16,920 nucleotides of DNA, from contig NAVB01001619.1 in assembly GCA_002179805.1 (NCBI GenBank), positions 1-16,920 on the forward strand, in the 5' to 3' direction. The notes beneath the pieces were generated by a model. It saw only the letters and a list, made by a program, of their open reading frames with translations. It searched no databases and was not told the origin of the DNA. The translations under genes were made by a program, and so were the position numbers. The stretch's first letter is position 1, and each line of letters starts with the position of its first letter. Below, piece after piece: positions 6,778-15,631 of the stretch. This stretch comes from Acanthamoeba lenticulata (taxonomy: Eukaryota > Discosea > Longamoebia > Acanthamoebidae).

Positions 6778-8424
6778 ATGTCCCAACCCGAGGAGTTAGC
6801 ATCACCACGCAACGTCTTTTTAACGCACACCAACCCTACCCTCGCCCAGCAGCAATCACAACAACAACAACAGCCAGGCAGCATGGACTCAGGCACGACG
6901 GCAACACCCACTTCACCCACGATGGCCACGCCTGCCTCTCCGATGACCACAACCCCTGTGGAGCAGGGGCCCACTTCACCAACCATGCCGACCGAAGCGC
7001 ACACGCCACAGGGGAAGGAAGGCGCTTTCCAGCTCAGGGCCACTGACTTCCAGAGCAGCGAAGTGCCGCACTACTTCCTCACCTCTGGTGCGCTTAAGTT
7101 GCCGTTTGCTGTTCAAGTCGCTGTTGTTGTTGACCTTTCTGGTGGCGCATGTGATGTGCAGGCCGCAAGTGGCTGGTCTGCATCGACGGCTCGGCCGAAT
7201 CCAAGCTGGGCCTCTTTCACGCGCTCGACCTGATGAACGCGAAGGAGGACAGCCTCATCTTGGTCCATGCCATCAAGAAGTCGCGCTCGCTTGCCAGCCG
7301 CTTGTCGCACTGGCGCGGTCAGTCGTCACAGGCCGAGTCCGGTGAAGGCGTCGTGACGAGCCCCGAGCAGCAGCAACAACAACTACAGCAGCCGTCCGAA
7401 GAGCAGGAACCAGAGCCCGACGCCATCAAGCGGGGCAAGGGCTACCTCGCCCACGCCGGAAACCTCGTCAAGCAGTGGAGCGACGAGGTCAAGTGGGTCA
7501 CACGCTGCCTTGAGGCCAAAGACCCTCGCGAAGCCCTCTGCGACCTCGCCCGCGACGAGAAGGTTCGTTCTTCGCTTTCGTTCTTTGCTTGTTTTTATTA
7601 TTATTATTATACCAAAAAAAATTATAAAAAAGTTTTATGATTCAACACTCTGTGGCAAGATGCTAACCTGCCTGCAGGTGGACTACATCGTGATGGGAAG
7701 CCGAGGCCAGAACCCGATCCGGTCGCTTTTCATGGGTTCTGTGTCGTCCTACGTGTCGTCACACGCGCCTTGCCCGGTCATCGTGATCCGCGAGACCGAG
7801 GAGGAACGCCGCGAGAAGAAAGCAGGTGAGGTGTCATCGCACCCGCACAAACACCACTACACGCTCGTATGATATTTGAAATATTTCGGAGCTCTGCTGT
7901 TGTGGAGCTCACACCTTTTGCGTCATGTCTCGAATTCCTGGGCCGCTGGGGGGCAACGAGTAGCCGAGCAGGAGGAGCGCAAGGCAGCGGCTTCGGCCAG
8001 AACCGAGAAGAGGAAGAAGCTGCGCAAGAAGAAGCGCGACGAGAAGAAGGCTCAAGGACCCGTCGAGGCCACGACGCAGCTCCCTCAGTCGCCGCTGCAG
8101 CAGCCCGACGCGTTGCAACAACAAATGCTGATGCAGCAACAACTTCTACAGCAGCCTCTCGAGCCGACCTTCCAGCAGCAGCAAATGGGCGCACAACACA
8201 TGATGCAACAGCCGCTCGAGTCCACCTTCCAGCAGCAGGTGCTCCAGCAGCCGCTCGAGCCCACCTTCCAGCAGCAGCCGCAGCAGCTGGTGAGCGGCGT
8301 GGCGACTGCAGAGACCGCGAAGATCATGGCCCCGCCTCAGCCCGAGATCATGGGTCCGGCTGGTACCAGCGCAGCCTCCCTCGGGGGAGCAGGCGAGAGG
8401 ACCATCCCCGTCATGGAGAAGTGA
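6778..8424 (+). CDS. Universal stress protein (UspA fold, ATP-binding type) with Gln-rich extensions (4 exons, 439 aa)
   Basis: Exons: 6778-7087, 7162-7562, 7678-7825 and 7964-8424; donors are GTGCGC, GTTCGT and GTGAGG. Residues 1-103 are a low-complexity leader rich in Q, P, T and S, with repeated SPTM-like steps. The Usp core starts at G104-RKWLVCIDGS with the nucleotide-site Asp112. It ends with VDYIVMGSRG, then NPIRSLFMGSVSSYV and CPVIVIRE. The motif G-2x-G-9x-G-S is intact at G244, G247, G257 and S258, so ATP binding is expected. A Gln/Glu-rich insertion (about 157-190) splits the core before its third quarter. The tail has a Lys/Arg-rich helix (EKRKKLRKKKRDEKKA), a possible nuclear signal. 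It then has three copies of QQPLE-P/S-TFQQQ (codons about 8150-8275) and a Pro-rich end. Tails this long are unusual for the family. The first in-frame ATG was used. Confidence 0.9.
8150..8278 (+). repeat. Tandem coding repeat in the stress-protein tail
   Basis: Three imperfect copies of a unit encoding QQPLE(P/S)TFQQQ begin near 8152, 8209 and 8248, separated by Gln/Met-rich spacers. The DNA units (CAGCCTCTCGAG or CAGCCGCTCGAG, then ACCTTCCAGCAGCAG) are nearly identical. This suggests recent expansion or repeat homogenisation. The flanks are CAG/CAA-rich. Confidence 0.8.
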
Positions 8425-8799
8425 GCAGCCAGGCTCTTCTACGCCGCCTAACAATCGCAACAATCGAATGACCCATTGTACATATCTTTTTTCAATACAC
8501 ACGCAAGAGTCTTTCCACTTGTTCTGAACGGTGAGATGGCTTCGCTGCGGCTGGATGAAGCCTTTTTGCTTTTGCCTTGGTCCAAGTCGCGGCCGGCACG
8601 AGGGCAGTGGCCCCAACACGATGGCCATGAAATTCCGACTCGATCCGAGAGGAGACTTGGTGGCCTCACCAGCGACTCCACCACAGAACCCGCTCTGTCT
8701 GCCACCGAGCTGGCACCTCTCGCGAGGCCGCGGCTGATGTAGAGGCTTACAAACGTGCACAGACAGAACAGAGACCACATAGAGTTTCATCAACAACAT
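8425..8799. other. Intergenic region with overlapping undecided open frames
   Basis: This lies between the stress-protein stop (8424) and the leader of the next gene. Three frames are open. One is on + from ATG 8536 to 8742. Another + frame has ATG 8627 and ends at 8737. One is on - from ATG 8780, starting MWSLFCLCTFVSLYISRGLA, with a donor-like GTGAGG about 120 nt in. None has family support, a clear poly(A) signal or clearly better codon use, so no gene is called. It probably holds the stress-protein 3' UTR and the promoter of the 8831 gene. Confidence 0.4.
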
Positions 8800-8813
8800 C
8801 ACACTACAACTTA
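8800..8813 (+). promoter_or_regulatory. 5' element CACACTACAACTTA, shared with paralogue A
   Basis: Identical in all 14 bases to 1070-1083. It lies 17 nt before the ATG at 8831, in an A/C-rich leader (preceded by CATCAACAACAT). Its preservation next to two paralogous genes suggests a shared leader or start-site element. Confidence 0.45.
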
Positions 8814-8830
8814 GACACCTGATCAAAACA

Positions 8831-9545
8831 ATGAAGAGGGCTTTTGCTTTGCGACCGCTGGTGGCTGGATCCCGCGCTGTGGGCTTGCGGACTCAGCTTC
8901 GTAGCGCCAGCACCTGGAGGTCGGACAAACCGCAGGACAGCATTGTGAGCGACCTGCAGGACCTCAACCCACAGAGCTTGCGGGAGAAGCGCATGACAGA
9001 CGACACGCAACCCATCAGCACCCTCTCGCAGGACACCGCCGCTGGTGCGCCATCTTGTTCAGCCGCTACGCGCTTTTGTGCCTCTTTCGCTCACAATAGT
9101 CCTCAGGACTCGGGCCGCGCATGGACCCGCTGCAAGGAGAGAGCTCCTACAACGAGGATGCCATCAGTGCGTCCTTTCCTCTTCTCATATTGATAAGACC
9201 CAGAGTCTAACCGAGCGGGTTGAGCAGAAAGCACAAAGGACAAGATGAAGAACATGGACGCCGCCTCCGTCAACACCGAGACCGGGCTGGACAAGGACAT
9301 CAAGGACGAGCGTTACCGTCAGGGCGTCAAGCTGGAGCAGGACACGCCCCTCTACAAGGAGAGCCCGCAGTACACCGACGTCGGCGCTGTGCGCAGGTAA
9401 GCACATGCGTGCGCGGTTGGCAACGTGAGAGTTTTAATAAAATTCTACACCACACTTGTTGTGTCCCACCAGCTCCGACGACATGAACCCCGACAAGAAG
9501 GCCACCGATCCCCTCTCCACGCCTGACTCCGGGTGGTTCGCCTGA
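8831..9545 (+). CDS. Small hydrophilic, probably mitochondrial protein, paralogue B (4 exons, 171 aa)
   Basis: Exons: 8831-9044, 9107-9166, 9228-9396 and 9473-9545; introns are 62, 61 and 76 nt with donors GTGCGC, GTGCGT and GTAAGC. The first 31 residues (MKRAFALRPLVAGSRAVGLR and on) carry six Arg/Lys and no acid, as in a mitochondrial presequence. The remainder is charged and without hydrophobic segments: REKRMTDDTQPISTL, GPRMDPLQGESSYNEDAIKS, TKDKMKNMDAASVNTETGLD, DTPLYKESPQYTDVGAV, ending STPDSGWFA. Relative to paralogue A it has a 60-nt second exon in the same phase and the same Lys codon split A|AA by the second intron. It has one more exon at the 3' end. No enzyme signature is visible. 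A LEA-like or stress-related matrix role is possible but unproven. It is convergent with the transporter gene, stop to stop 106 nt apart. Confidence 0.82.
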
Positions 9546-9592
9546 ACGGCCATCGCCAACACGTCGGCCACAACAAATGGCGTTGAATTTGA

Positions 9593-9633
9593 AATAAATA
9601 AACAAATCGTTTTCAATAAATAAATATTTATTT
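9593..9633. promoter_or_regulatory. Bidirectional poly(A) region with a 16-bp palindrome (9618-9633)
   Basis: AATAAA occurs on + at 9593-9598, 9615-9620 and 9619-9624, and on - at 9632-9627. The last two are the halves of a perfect 16-bp palindrome, AAATAAATATTTATTT (9618-9633). The + copies serve paralogue B (stop 9545). The - copy lies 20 nt beyond the transporter stop (9652). One palindrome thus appears to end two convergent transcripts. Confidence 0.65.
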
Positions 9634-9651
9634 TGTATGGCACATTGGGGC

Positions 9652-10398
9652 TCATAGCCGGTCGTCCTCGTCGCTGTCGTCGGCCTGGAGCAGCGCGAAA
9701 CCAGCGGGCCGCTTGCCGTTGCCGGTCGACGCCGCAGCAAGGTCGTCGTCCTCGCGCAGCACGCGCGCGAGACCGGCCTCCTCGCCCGCCACGATGGCCT
9801 GTGCGGCCGACGACGACGATGCGTGGGCGGCGACGGTGATGCCCATGCACCGCGGGAGCAGCACGGCGAGGACGCCGTAGACGACGAGCAGCAGGATGTT
9901 GCCCACGAGGATGGTCCACATGAGGAGCGCCGGGTCGATCTTGTTGAAGATGAACCCGGCCCCCATGGGCACCAGCATGGCTCCCAGGCTCGAGCCCACT
10001 GCACGCACGCGCGCGCACACACACACACACACACGAGTGAGCAGCCCAAACACGCGCGTGTGTGCGGCGCGCGTGTGCGGTACCGACGAGGAGGCTCGAG
10101 GCTCGGCTGGTGATGGCGACGCCCAGCTGGTAGGGGAAGGAGAAGACCAGCGCGTAGATGGACGCCATGAAGCCGCCATACATCAGCGTCACCGCCCACA
10201 GGGCCTGCGCGTGCGTGCCCTGTGTGAGAGCACGCGCCGGTGTGCGCGCGTGTGTTTGTGTGGGGGGGAGGCGTACGAGGCCGCTCTTGAAGGGGACGAG
10301 CACGATGGCCAGCACGATAGCCAGCGTGGAGCCCATGTGGTCGGTCAGCAGCAGCCCGCGCGAGCTGAAGCGCGTGGCCAGCGGCACTGATCCCGCCA

Positions 10399-10456
<58 letters not shown>

Positions 10457-12074
10457 ACAAAAACAAAAGTCAGCGCTCGCGCGGGCACGAGGAGAGCGAT
10501 GGCGACGGCGCACCGGCGAGGAGACGGCCGATCGTGATGGCGAGCCAGAAGGCCGACGAGAGGTAGTCAGCTTCCGTGTCTCCCATCCCGAACTCGCGCA
10601 CGGCGTAGGTGAAGATCCACCCGCCGTAGGCGATCTCGATGCCCACGTACTGCATCCCCCACACGGCCCCGCCGCTCGTGGGTCAATCGATCGAGCTCCG
10701 GTCAGACAGTTGTTTGGGAGGACGTCATCGTACAGTGAAGAGGGAGAAGGCCGTGAGGAAGATGATGGTGAAGCCCAGCCACTTGGGCACAGCACCGCTC
10801 TCTGCTCGTATTATGTCAGCAATAAAAATAAATAAAAAAATAAAAAAATACGTTAAACAAAAACAAAAGCAAAGACAAGTAGAGGACGAGAAGGACCTTC
10901 AGAACCGGACGAGGTAGAGGAAGTATGGTCGATCGGAGCTGGGCTGGGCACAACCAAGGCGAAGAAGGAGGGCAGCAGCACGAGGCACCCGAGCACCCAG
11001 TAGCACCACAAGAGCTGGGCGTCGTTCGGTGCCACGAGCAGGACCAGCGCGATGATGGCCGGTGCTGACGTGGATCCTGGTCATCCCACGTGTCAGCAGA
11101 GGTGGAGGTGCCCGAGGCGAAGAAGAAAGAGAGTACCGACGCCGTAGGAGAAGTGGAGGAACTGCATGAAGGGCGCCACCTCGCGCTGCCAGACCTGGAA
11201 CATGAGCGTGTTGGCGCCCACGTCGTTGAAGGAGGCGAAGAACGCATTGACGGCCTGTAGAGCGAGCAGAAGCCACAGGGACCGCGCGAACGGGAAGAGG
11301 AAGAGGAAAAGCGCCATGGCCAGGGTTGACGCGAAGAGCACCATGTGCGATCGCCGCCCCGTCGACTCGTAGAGGCGCCCAGCACACAGCGAGCCGAGGA
11401 TCCATCCAAACTGCGTATCGCCAACCCGTATCAGCACAACGAGCAGTGCGTGAAGCACACCCCCCCCCCCTTCAAGAGGATGAAGATGAATCATGAGCAC
11501 GTACGCCGCGGACGGTGAAGATGAGACCCATATCGTCGACGTCAGACGCAGTGTTGGCGGCCAGCAGGAGGAGCGTCGGGCCTATGCAGCCACCGGCGAG
11601 GCCCTGCGCAACGTAGGTCCCGCAGTAGACCATCGTTTGCTTGTACTTGAGCCGCGTTTCCTCTTGTGAGCTCCTCTCTCGTATCTCGTCCTCGATCTCC
11701 TCCAGCATTTGCTCCTCGTCTCCCTCGCTCTTTGGCTTCGTCTTCCAGGACGACGATTGCTGGCTGCTGCCGCCCTTGTTTGTGTGCAGATGAACGTGAA
11801 GCAAGGAGGCAGATGGTCGATCGTCCTCTTCTGCCGCCACGTTGCCGTCCACCTCCTCGTTGGCAACGCTCGGTTCTGGATCATCAAACGGAGCGGGGTG
11901 ATTATCTTCCATCTCCCAGTCAAGCCGCGCATCCTTCTTGCTGTCATCGCGTTGCATAAAGGGATCGTGGAAATCATCAACCATGTCCTCGCCATGAACA
12001 GCAATCGCGGGAGATATCAATTCATCATCGTCGTCCACGAATTCCGCAAAATTGAAGGACTGACCACCGTGCAT
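9652..12074 (-). CDS. MFS transporter, MFSD4-like (8 exons, 601 aa)
   Basis: Exons (minus): 12074-11505, 11410-11137, 11076-10897, 10801-10734, 10649-10514, 10386-10277, 10204-10084 and 9998-9652. The borders 10897/10801 have an alternative donor. Residues 1-130 form an acidic, low-hydrophobicity N-terminus (DDDDELIS, EEQMLEEIEDEIRERSSQEE), presumably cytosolic. After it come the usual hydrophobic helices of a 12-helix major facilitator. The loop after helix 2 has the motif-A-like GSLCAGRLYESTGRR. The second half opens with YVGIEIAYGGWIFTYAVREF and FWLAITIGRLLA, the signature I associate with MFSD4 / Na-glucose-transporter-1-like and fucose-permease-like MFS proteins. Sugar or another small polar solute is the likely substrate, not shown by sequence. 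The tail is acidic. The first in-frame ATG is at 12074; the frame is open further upstream without an ATG. Confidence 0.85.
10398..10468. repeat. (AAAAC)n/(AAAAAC)n microsatellite in a transporter intron
   Basis: About eight AAAAC units followed by four AAAAAC units, with an A-rich edge, fill more than half of the intron 10387-10513. On the transcribed strand this reads GTTTT repeats next to the acceptor side, so it may double as the polypyrimidine tract. Confidence 0.9.
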
Positions 12075-12196
12075 GCTCACGCTAGTGTCACACTCCACGG
12101 GGAATGCGTGCGTCGCTCGCTCCAGATCCACAACTGTGTGGCGGTGTAGTCCAAGGCAAAGTTTTGTCCAAGGTTTTGGTACTTGCTGCTCTGGCG

Positions 12197-12204
12197 TGAC
12201 GTCA
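12197..12204. promoter_or_regulatory. CRE-like palindrome TGACGTCA upstream of the transporter
   Basis: A perfect TGACGTCA lies 123 nt upstream of the transporter ATG (12074, minus strand). This octamer is the classic CREB/ATF-type bZIP site in other eukaryotes. Whether it acts here is unknown; an 8-mer can occur by chance. Confidence 0.3.
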
Positions 12205-12212
12205 CAAACCAA

Positions 12213-12595
12213 GCAAAGAGAGAAGAAAGGGAGGGGGAGAAGATTGAAGATTGCTCTTCTTGCTTGGGCTTTCCCAACAACCTCCTTTGAGCCACTCTAC
12301 ACCAAGCCAAACATCTCCTGATTATCACCATCACCAGCACCACCATGCTTCGCCCACCACCATAATCGGCCGCTTCCCGGGCACGAACCGCTCTCGGTGC
12401 CCTTTCTTGCCCTTCTTCTTCTTGTCGTTGTCGTCGTCCCTTTCTGCGGTCGCCTCCGCGGGCACGCCACGCGCATGTCCACTTCCACCTCCTCCCTTCC
12501 TCCTCCTCCTCCTGCCGCCGCACACACACGCGCGTTCTCTCGGTCTGTCTGTGCGTCTCTCTTCCTCTCTTCCTCTTTGGTTACCTCTTGGTTGA
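12213..12595. other. Intergenic: transporter promoter and syntaxin 3' flank
   Basis: These 383 nt lie between two minus-strand genes. The sequence is C/T-rich on + (purine-rich on -), with CCT/CTC runs near 12400-12560. The open frames translate to low-complexity R/K/E/G or L/P/S-rich strings. No gene, RNA or exact AATAAA on the minus strand was recognised. Confidence 0.5.
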
Positions 12596-14308
12596 TCAGG
12601 CACTGCTCACGAGCGGCGGGATGACGCCCGACACGATGGCGATGACCACCACGATGAGGAGGATGATCAGGATCACCGTGATGACGATGCACACTTTTTT
12701 CTGTGTTTGTTTTTGTTCACGTCGTCCACACACGACGGCACAGACACGCGCGGTCAGCACGAGTCGCCTCGAACATCCGTGTAAGAGCAGAGGCGGTGGT
12801 GGTGGCCACGAACCTTTCTCGTGTTCTGGACGATCTTGGCCGTCTGGTCGAGGGTCTGGACGGCCTTTTCCGTGAACTCCTTCGAGTTCATGACGGAGAA
12901 CTCGATCTGGTCGATAAGGTCGCCCTGCGTCTCCACCAGGATCGCCATGTCCATGAACAGCTGTGCAGCCCCAAATGAAGAAGAAGAAGAAGAACAGTTT
13001 CAGCATCATCAACATCACAGCATCAGCAATGCGTGCAGGAAGGGCGGGGAGCAAGTCGGACCTGGTTGAGCTCGGTGATGGACTTCTCGAGGGCGAGGAG
13101 GTCGTTGTGCTTCTCCTTGAGGTAGTCGAGGGTCTGCTTGGCCTTGGCGTGCTTCCGGTCCTCCATGATGTGCTTCTGGAAGATGGCGTCGTCTCCGCCC
13201 GACTCCAGCACCTCGTCAATATCCTCCGGCGACGCGTCCGGCGCCACTGTACGACCGCACGACACACACGCACCGCACACACGCGCGGGCGAACACACGA
13301 GGGGTCAGATGCACGAATAGACCAGGTAGTGGGAGAGAGAGAGAGAGAGCGTGTGTGTGTGTGCGTGCATACCGATCTGGACCTCCTTGTAGGCCTTGTC
13401 GCGGAACTTCTTGTCGTACTTGGTGAGCATGGCCTGGTACTCCTGCATCAGGTCCAGGAATTTGCGCACGAGCGTGCCGTGCATGTTGCTTCGGATCTGT
13501 TGTGAAGCGCCATCACCACCATCATGAGCAGCACTACGTATGAGTATAATCATGTCATCATCATCAACGTCATAGTTGAGGGGCGCTGCAATGGTGTGCC
13601 GGCAGAAGCGGACCTTGACGAGCGAGGGGTCGTTGGTGTGGCTCTTCTCAAAGTCGTCGTTCTCCTTGCGCATCTTCTTCATCTTGAGGCGCATCTGCTG
13701 CGCGACCTTGTCGGTCTCTGCGCGCACGTCGCCCACCTGCTTCCGCAGATCTTTGCGGGACCAAGAGGAGAGGAGGTACGCGTCGAGCGCGCGTGAGAGG
13801 CTTCCTCAAGAAGAAGAAAAAGAACTCCAAAGCCCAAGAAGTGGAGCGCCGCGCAACTCACCTTGAGCGTCTTCTGTGGAGGTGGCAGTGAGCAGCTTGG
13901 AGTAGAGCCCCTTCATGGTGGAGATGTTTTCGGTGATCTGGGCCATGGCCTCCTTGATTTCTTCGACCTGGCTGAAGAAATCGTTGAGCTCGGCAGTCGA
14001 TTCCTCGTCCGCCGCGAGCTCGCCTCCGCTCTCGATGTCAGAGTCAGAGTGCTTCATATCCCTCATCTCGTACTCCTGCATTGCGACGAGTGTGAATCAA
14101 GCATTATTAGCATTATATCGCCCATTAGCACAACAAACACTAAAATTGATGCACAAAAAATGATGGAAGCAATTGACTCGCATGCACTACATCGAAAAAA
14201 AGAGATCAACAAAAAGGAAAAAATGCAAAGAGGCGGACGACAAGACCACACAGGCAGGAGATGCAGAAAAACACTCAAATAAATACTGACAGCACGTACG
14301 TCGCTCAT
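12596..14308 (-). CDS. Syntaxin, Qa-SNARE of the plasma-membrane type (7 exons, 306 aa)
   Basis: Exons (minus): 14308-14300, 14075-13862, 13750-13614, 13496-13373, 13246-13062, 12960-12814 and 12700-12596. The first coding exon is 9 nt (MSD), followed by a 224-nt intron. An acidic N-terminus leads to an Habc bundle (AELNDFFSQVEEIKEAM, RAETDKVAQQMRLKMKKM, DPSLVKIRSNMHGTLVRKF, FLDLMQEYQAMLTKYDKKF). The SNARE motif (about 205-265) includes LFMDMAILVETQGDLIDQIE with the zero-layer Gln235. A C-terminal anchor (VCIVITVILIILLIVVVIAI, about 275-297) is preceded by RKKK and followed by a short lumenal tail. Both length and zero-layer context match the syntaxin-1/SYP1 group. It should form SNARE complexes for vesicle fusion at the cell surface or late secretory membranes. 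Four acceptors read ACAG. Confidence 0.95.
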
Positions 14309-15101
14309 GTTGTGGTAGTGCCGCGATGATACAGATCGAAGTGGTGTAGGATTGATAAAGCGGATGGAGTGCGCTTCAGATGAGGTCGCTTTTAGGTCAA
14401 GAGACCTTCTTCTGAACTGACCAAACTTCAATCACTGCTCTGTTTAGTCTCGCCAAAGAACGCGAAGGCGAAAGATATCTCTAGGATGGATGAAACGAAA
14501 GAGAAGCCCAGCAGAACGGCGGGAGCGCGAGCCGGTCGACTCAACCGGATTAACGTCACCCCCGGACCTACGGAGTGGTCTGCCGTGGCACTCCTGGAAG
14601 CGTTCTGGAAATCTCTCCTGCGCATGTTTAAAATGCTACCGCGCAAATAAACGGCGGCATTTTTCTCGGCCACATTTCATGCTGCGCAAGGGCCAGGCTG
14701 ACAGAGCGCAGGTTGTGACCCTCACAGCGATGGTGACAAACAACCTAGGTGAGAAATTCTAACATGGAAATAGAAAGGCCTCTGCAGAGAGCTAAAAATG
14801 CTGAACAAACACTACTCCAAGTAGTATATGGATTTTTGTAATGCCAACCAATAAGGTTTGAAATACTTGTAATAAGGGCCCCTCCTTTTCATACCCAGGC
14901 GCTCCTCCTCACCTCCATTGACACTCCCCCATTCAAGGTCACGCCTACACTCTTGCGCTTGGAGTTCCTTTTGGGCTATATCACCTTTTTCACCCCCTCA
15001 TCCAGGCCATCGAAAAAAGGCAGCGACAAGATGGGCGACAGGCAAGCATAGGTTATTGAACACTTTCCAAATTAGTAGTATTTTCCCCATAACATAACAT
15101 A
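14309..15101. other. Long intergenic region upstream of syntaxin; mostly empty
   Basis: This 793-nt stretch between the syntaxin start and tRNA-Glu contains the syntaxin promoter on its left. A possible 54-codon + frame is at 14486-14650, listed separately. A second + stretch at 14679-14748 reads MLRKGQADRAQVVTLTAMVT and is followed by a donor-like GTGAG. From about 14760 to 15100 the DNA is AT-richer, with no open frame of note and no recognised RNA. Confidence 0.45.
14486..14650 (+). CDS. Possible 54-aa small protein (unidentified)
   Basis: The ATG at 14486 opens a frame reading MDETKEKPSRTAGARAGRLN, then INVTPGPTEWSAVALLEAFW and KSLLRMFKMLPRK, ending at TAA 14648-14650. It has mixed charge and a short amphipathic C-terminal helix, with moderate G/C third positions. 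No family is recognised, no introns are proposed and there is no supporting neighbour. It may be a chance frame. Confidence 0.22.
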   Translation: MDETKEKPSRTAGARAGRLNRINVTPGPTEWSAVALLEAFWKSLLRMFKMLPRK

Positions 15102-15172
15102 TCCGCTGTGGTGTAGTCGGTAACATTTATGGTTCTCACCCATGCGCCCCGGGTTCGATTCCCGGCAGCGGA
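15102..15172 (+). tRNA. tRNA-Glu (anticodon CTC)
   Basis: The full cloverleaf folds. The acceptor stem TCCGCTG/CAGCGGA pairs completely. The D arm is GTG..CAT. The anticodon stem TATGG/CCATG encloses the loop TTCTCAC with anticodon CTC. The variable loop is CGCC and the T arm is CCGGG-TTCGATT-CCCGG. Length is 71 nt with no intron and no encoded CCA, as in eukaryotic nuclear genes. The A box (TGGTGTAGTCGG) and B box (GGTTCGATTCC) provide the internal RNA polymerase III promoter. A TTTT follows at 15177-15180. Confidence 0.96.
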
Positions 15173-15176
15173 ATAA

Positions 15177-15180
15177 TTTT
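15177..15180 (+). terminator. Pol III terminator of tRNA-Glu
   Basis: A run of four T on the coding strand, 4 nt after the tRNA 3' end, fits RNA polymerase III termination. Confidence 0.6.
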
Positions 15181-15289
15181 ATGCCTCTTGAGTTATTTCT
15201 ATTTTTCCAATGTTGTAAAAGCAAACGAGTGGCCCAAGCAATGCACTTTCATGGGCCGAAGGCACAAACTGGTACGAACAGACAACAGC

Positions 15290-15294
15290 AAAAA
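15290..15294 (-). terminator. Pol III terminator of tRNA-Phe
   Basis: Five A on + (five T on the coding minus strand) begin 3 nt after the tRNA-Phe 3' end. Confidence 0.6.
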
Positions 15295-15297
15295 GAT

Positions 15298-15370
15298 TGC
15301 CCTCTGCCGGGTTTGAACCAGCGACCTCACGATCTTCAGTCGTGCGCTCTACCAGCTGAGCTAAGAGGGC
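15298..15370 (-). tRNA. tRNA-Phe (anticodon GAA)
   Basis: On the minus strand the acceptor stem GCCCTCT/AGAGGGC pairs fully, with discriminator A. The D arm is TTAGCTCAGCTGGTAGAGC-like. The anticodon stem CACGA/TCGTG encloses CTGAAGA with anticodon GAA, and the T arm has GGTTCAAACCC-type sequence. Length is 73 nt, with no intron and no encoded CCA. It faces away from PLIN-like and toward tRNA-Glu; the two tRNA genes converge, 125 nt apart. Confidence 0.96.
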
Positions 15371-15631
15371 TTATTGTTGGCATGTGCCTCAGACAAAAAT
15401 CAAACTTAAAATATTGTCAAAATATTAAGGTGGCTATCCCGCAACCAGGACGATTCGCGGTGGAAACCAAGCCGAAAAGTGGCAGAGGGAAAACAGCGCC
15501 TCTCCACGAAGCTTCCATCAGAGTCACCGCCCTCAGCCAACACCACGCGGGAAGCCTGCCGTTCCTTCCCACTTCTTCGTAAGCTTACTTAGTCCGGCAA
15601 AAGGCATTACGACGGCGTGTCACCTCACACG
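15371..15631. other. Promoter and leader region of the perilipin-like gene
   Basis: These 261 nt lie between the tRNA-Phe 5' end and the ATG at 15632. The sequence is AT-rich near 15400-15430 and then GC-rich. It should hold the upstream region of both genes, which are divergent. No motif stands out, and the open frame across it is the chance extension of a tRNA-spanning frame. Confidence 0.45.

Noticed and set aside
10398..10468. (AAAAC)n run as a CRISPR-like or mobile-element repeat
   Set aside because: There are no spacers or terminal repeats; it is a simple microsatellite inside an intron.
12075..12212. Extension of the transporter to a start at 12212
   Set aside because: The codon there is TTG. 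Eukaryotic initiation at TTG is not expected, and the first ATG in frame is at 12074.
14076..14081. Syntaxin start at ATG 14081 (MQEYEM)
   Set aside because: The ATG belongs to the intron acceptor AATGCAG. The MSD micro-exon with donor GTACGT gives a better acidic N-terminus and matches phase.
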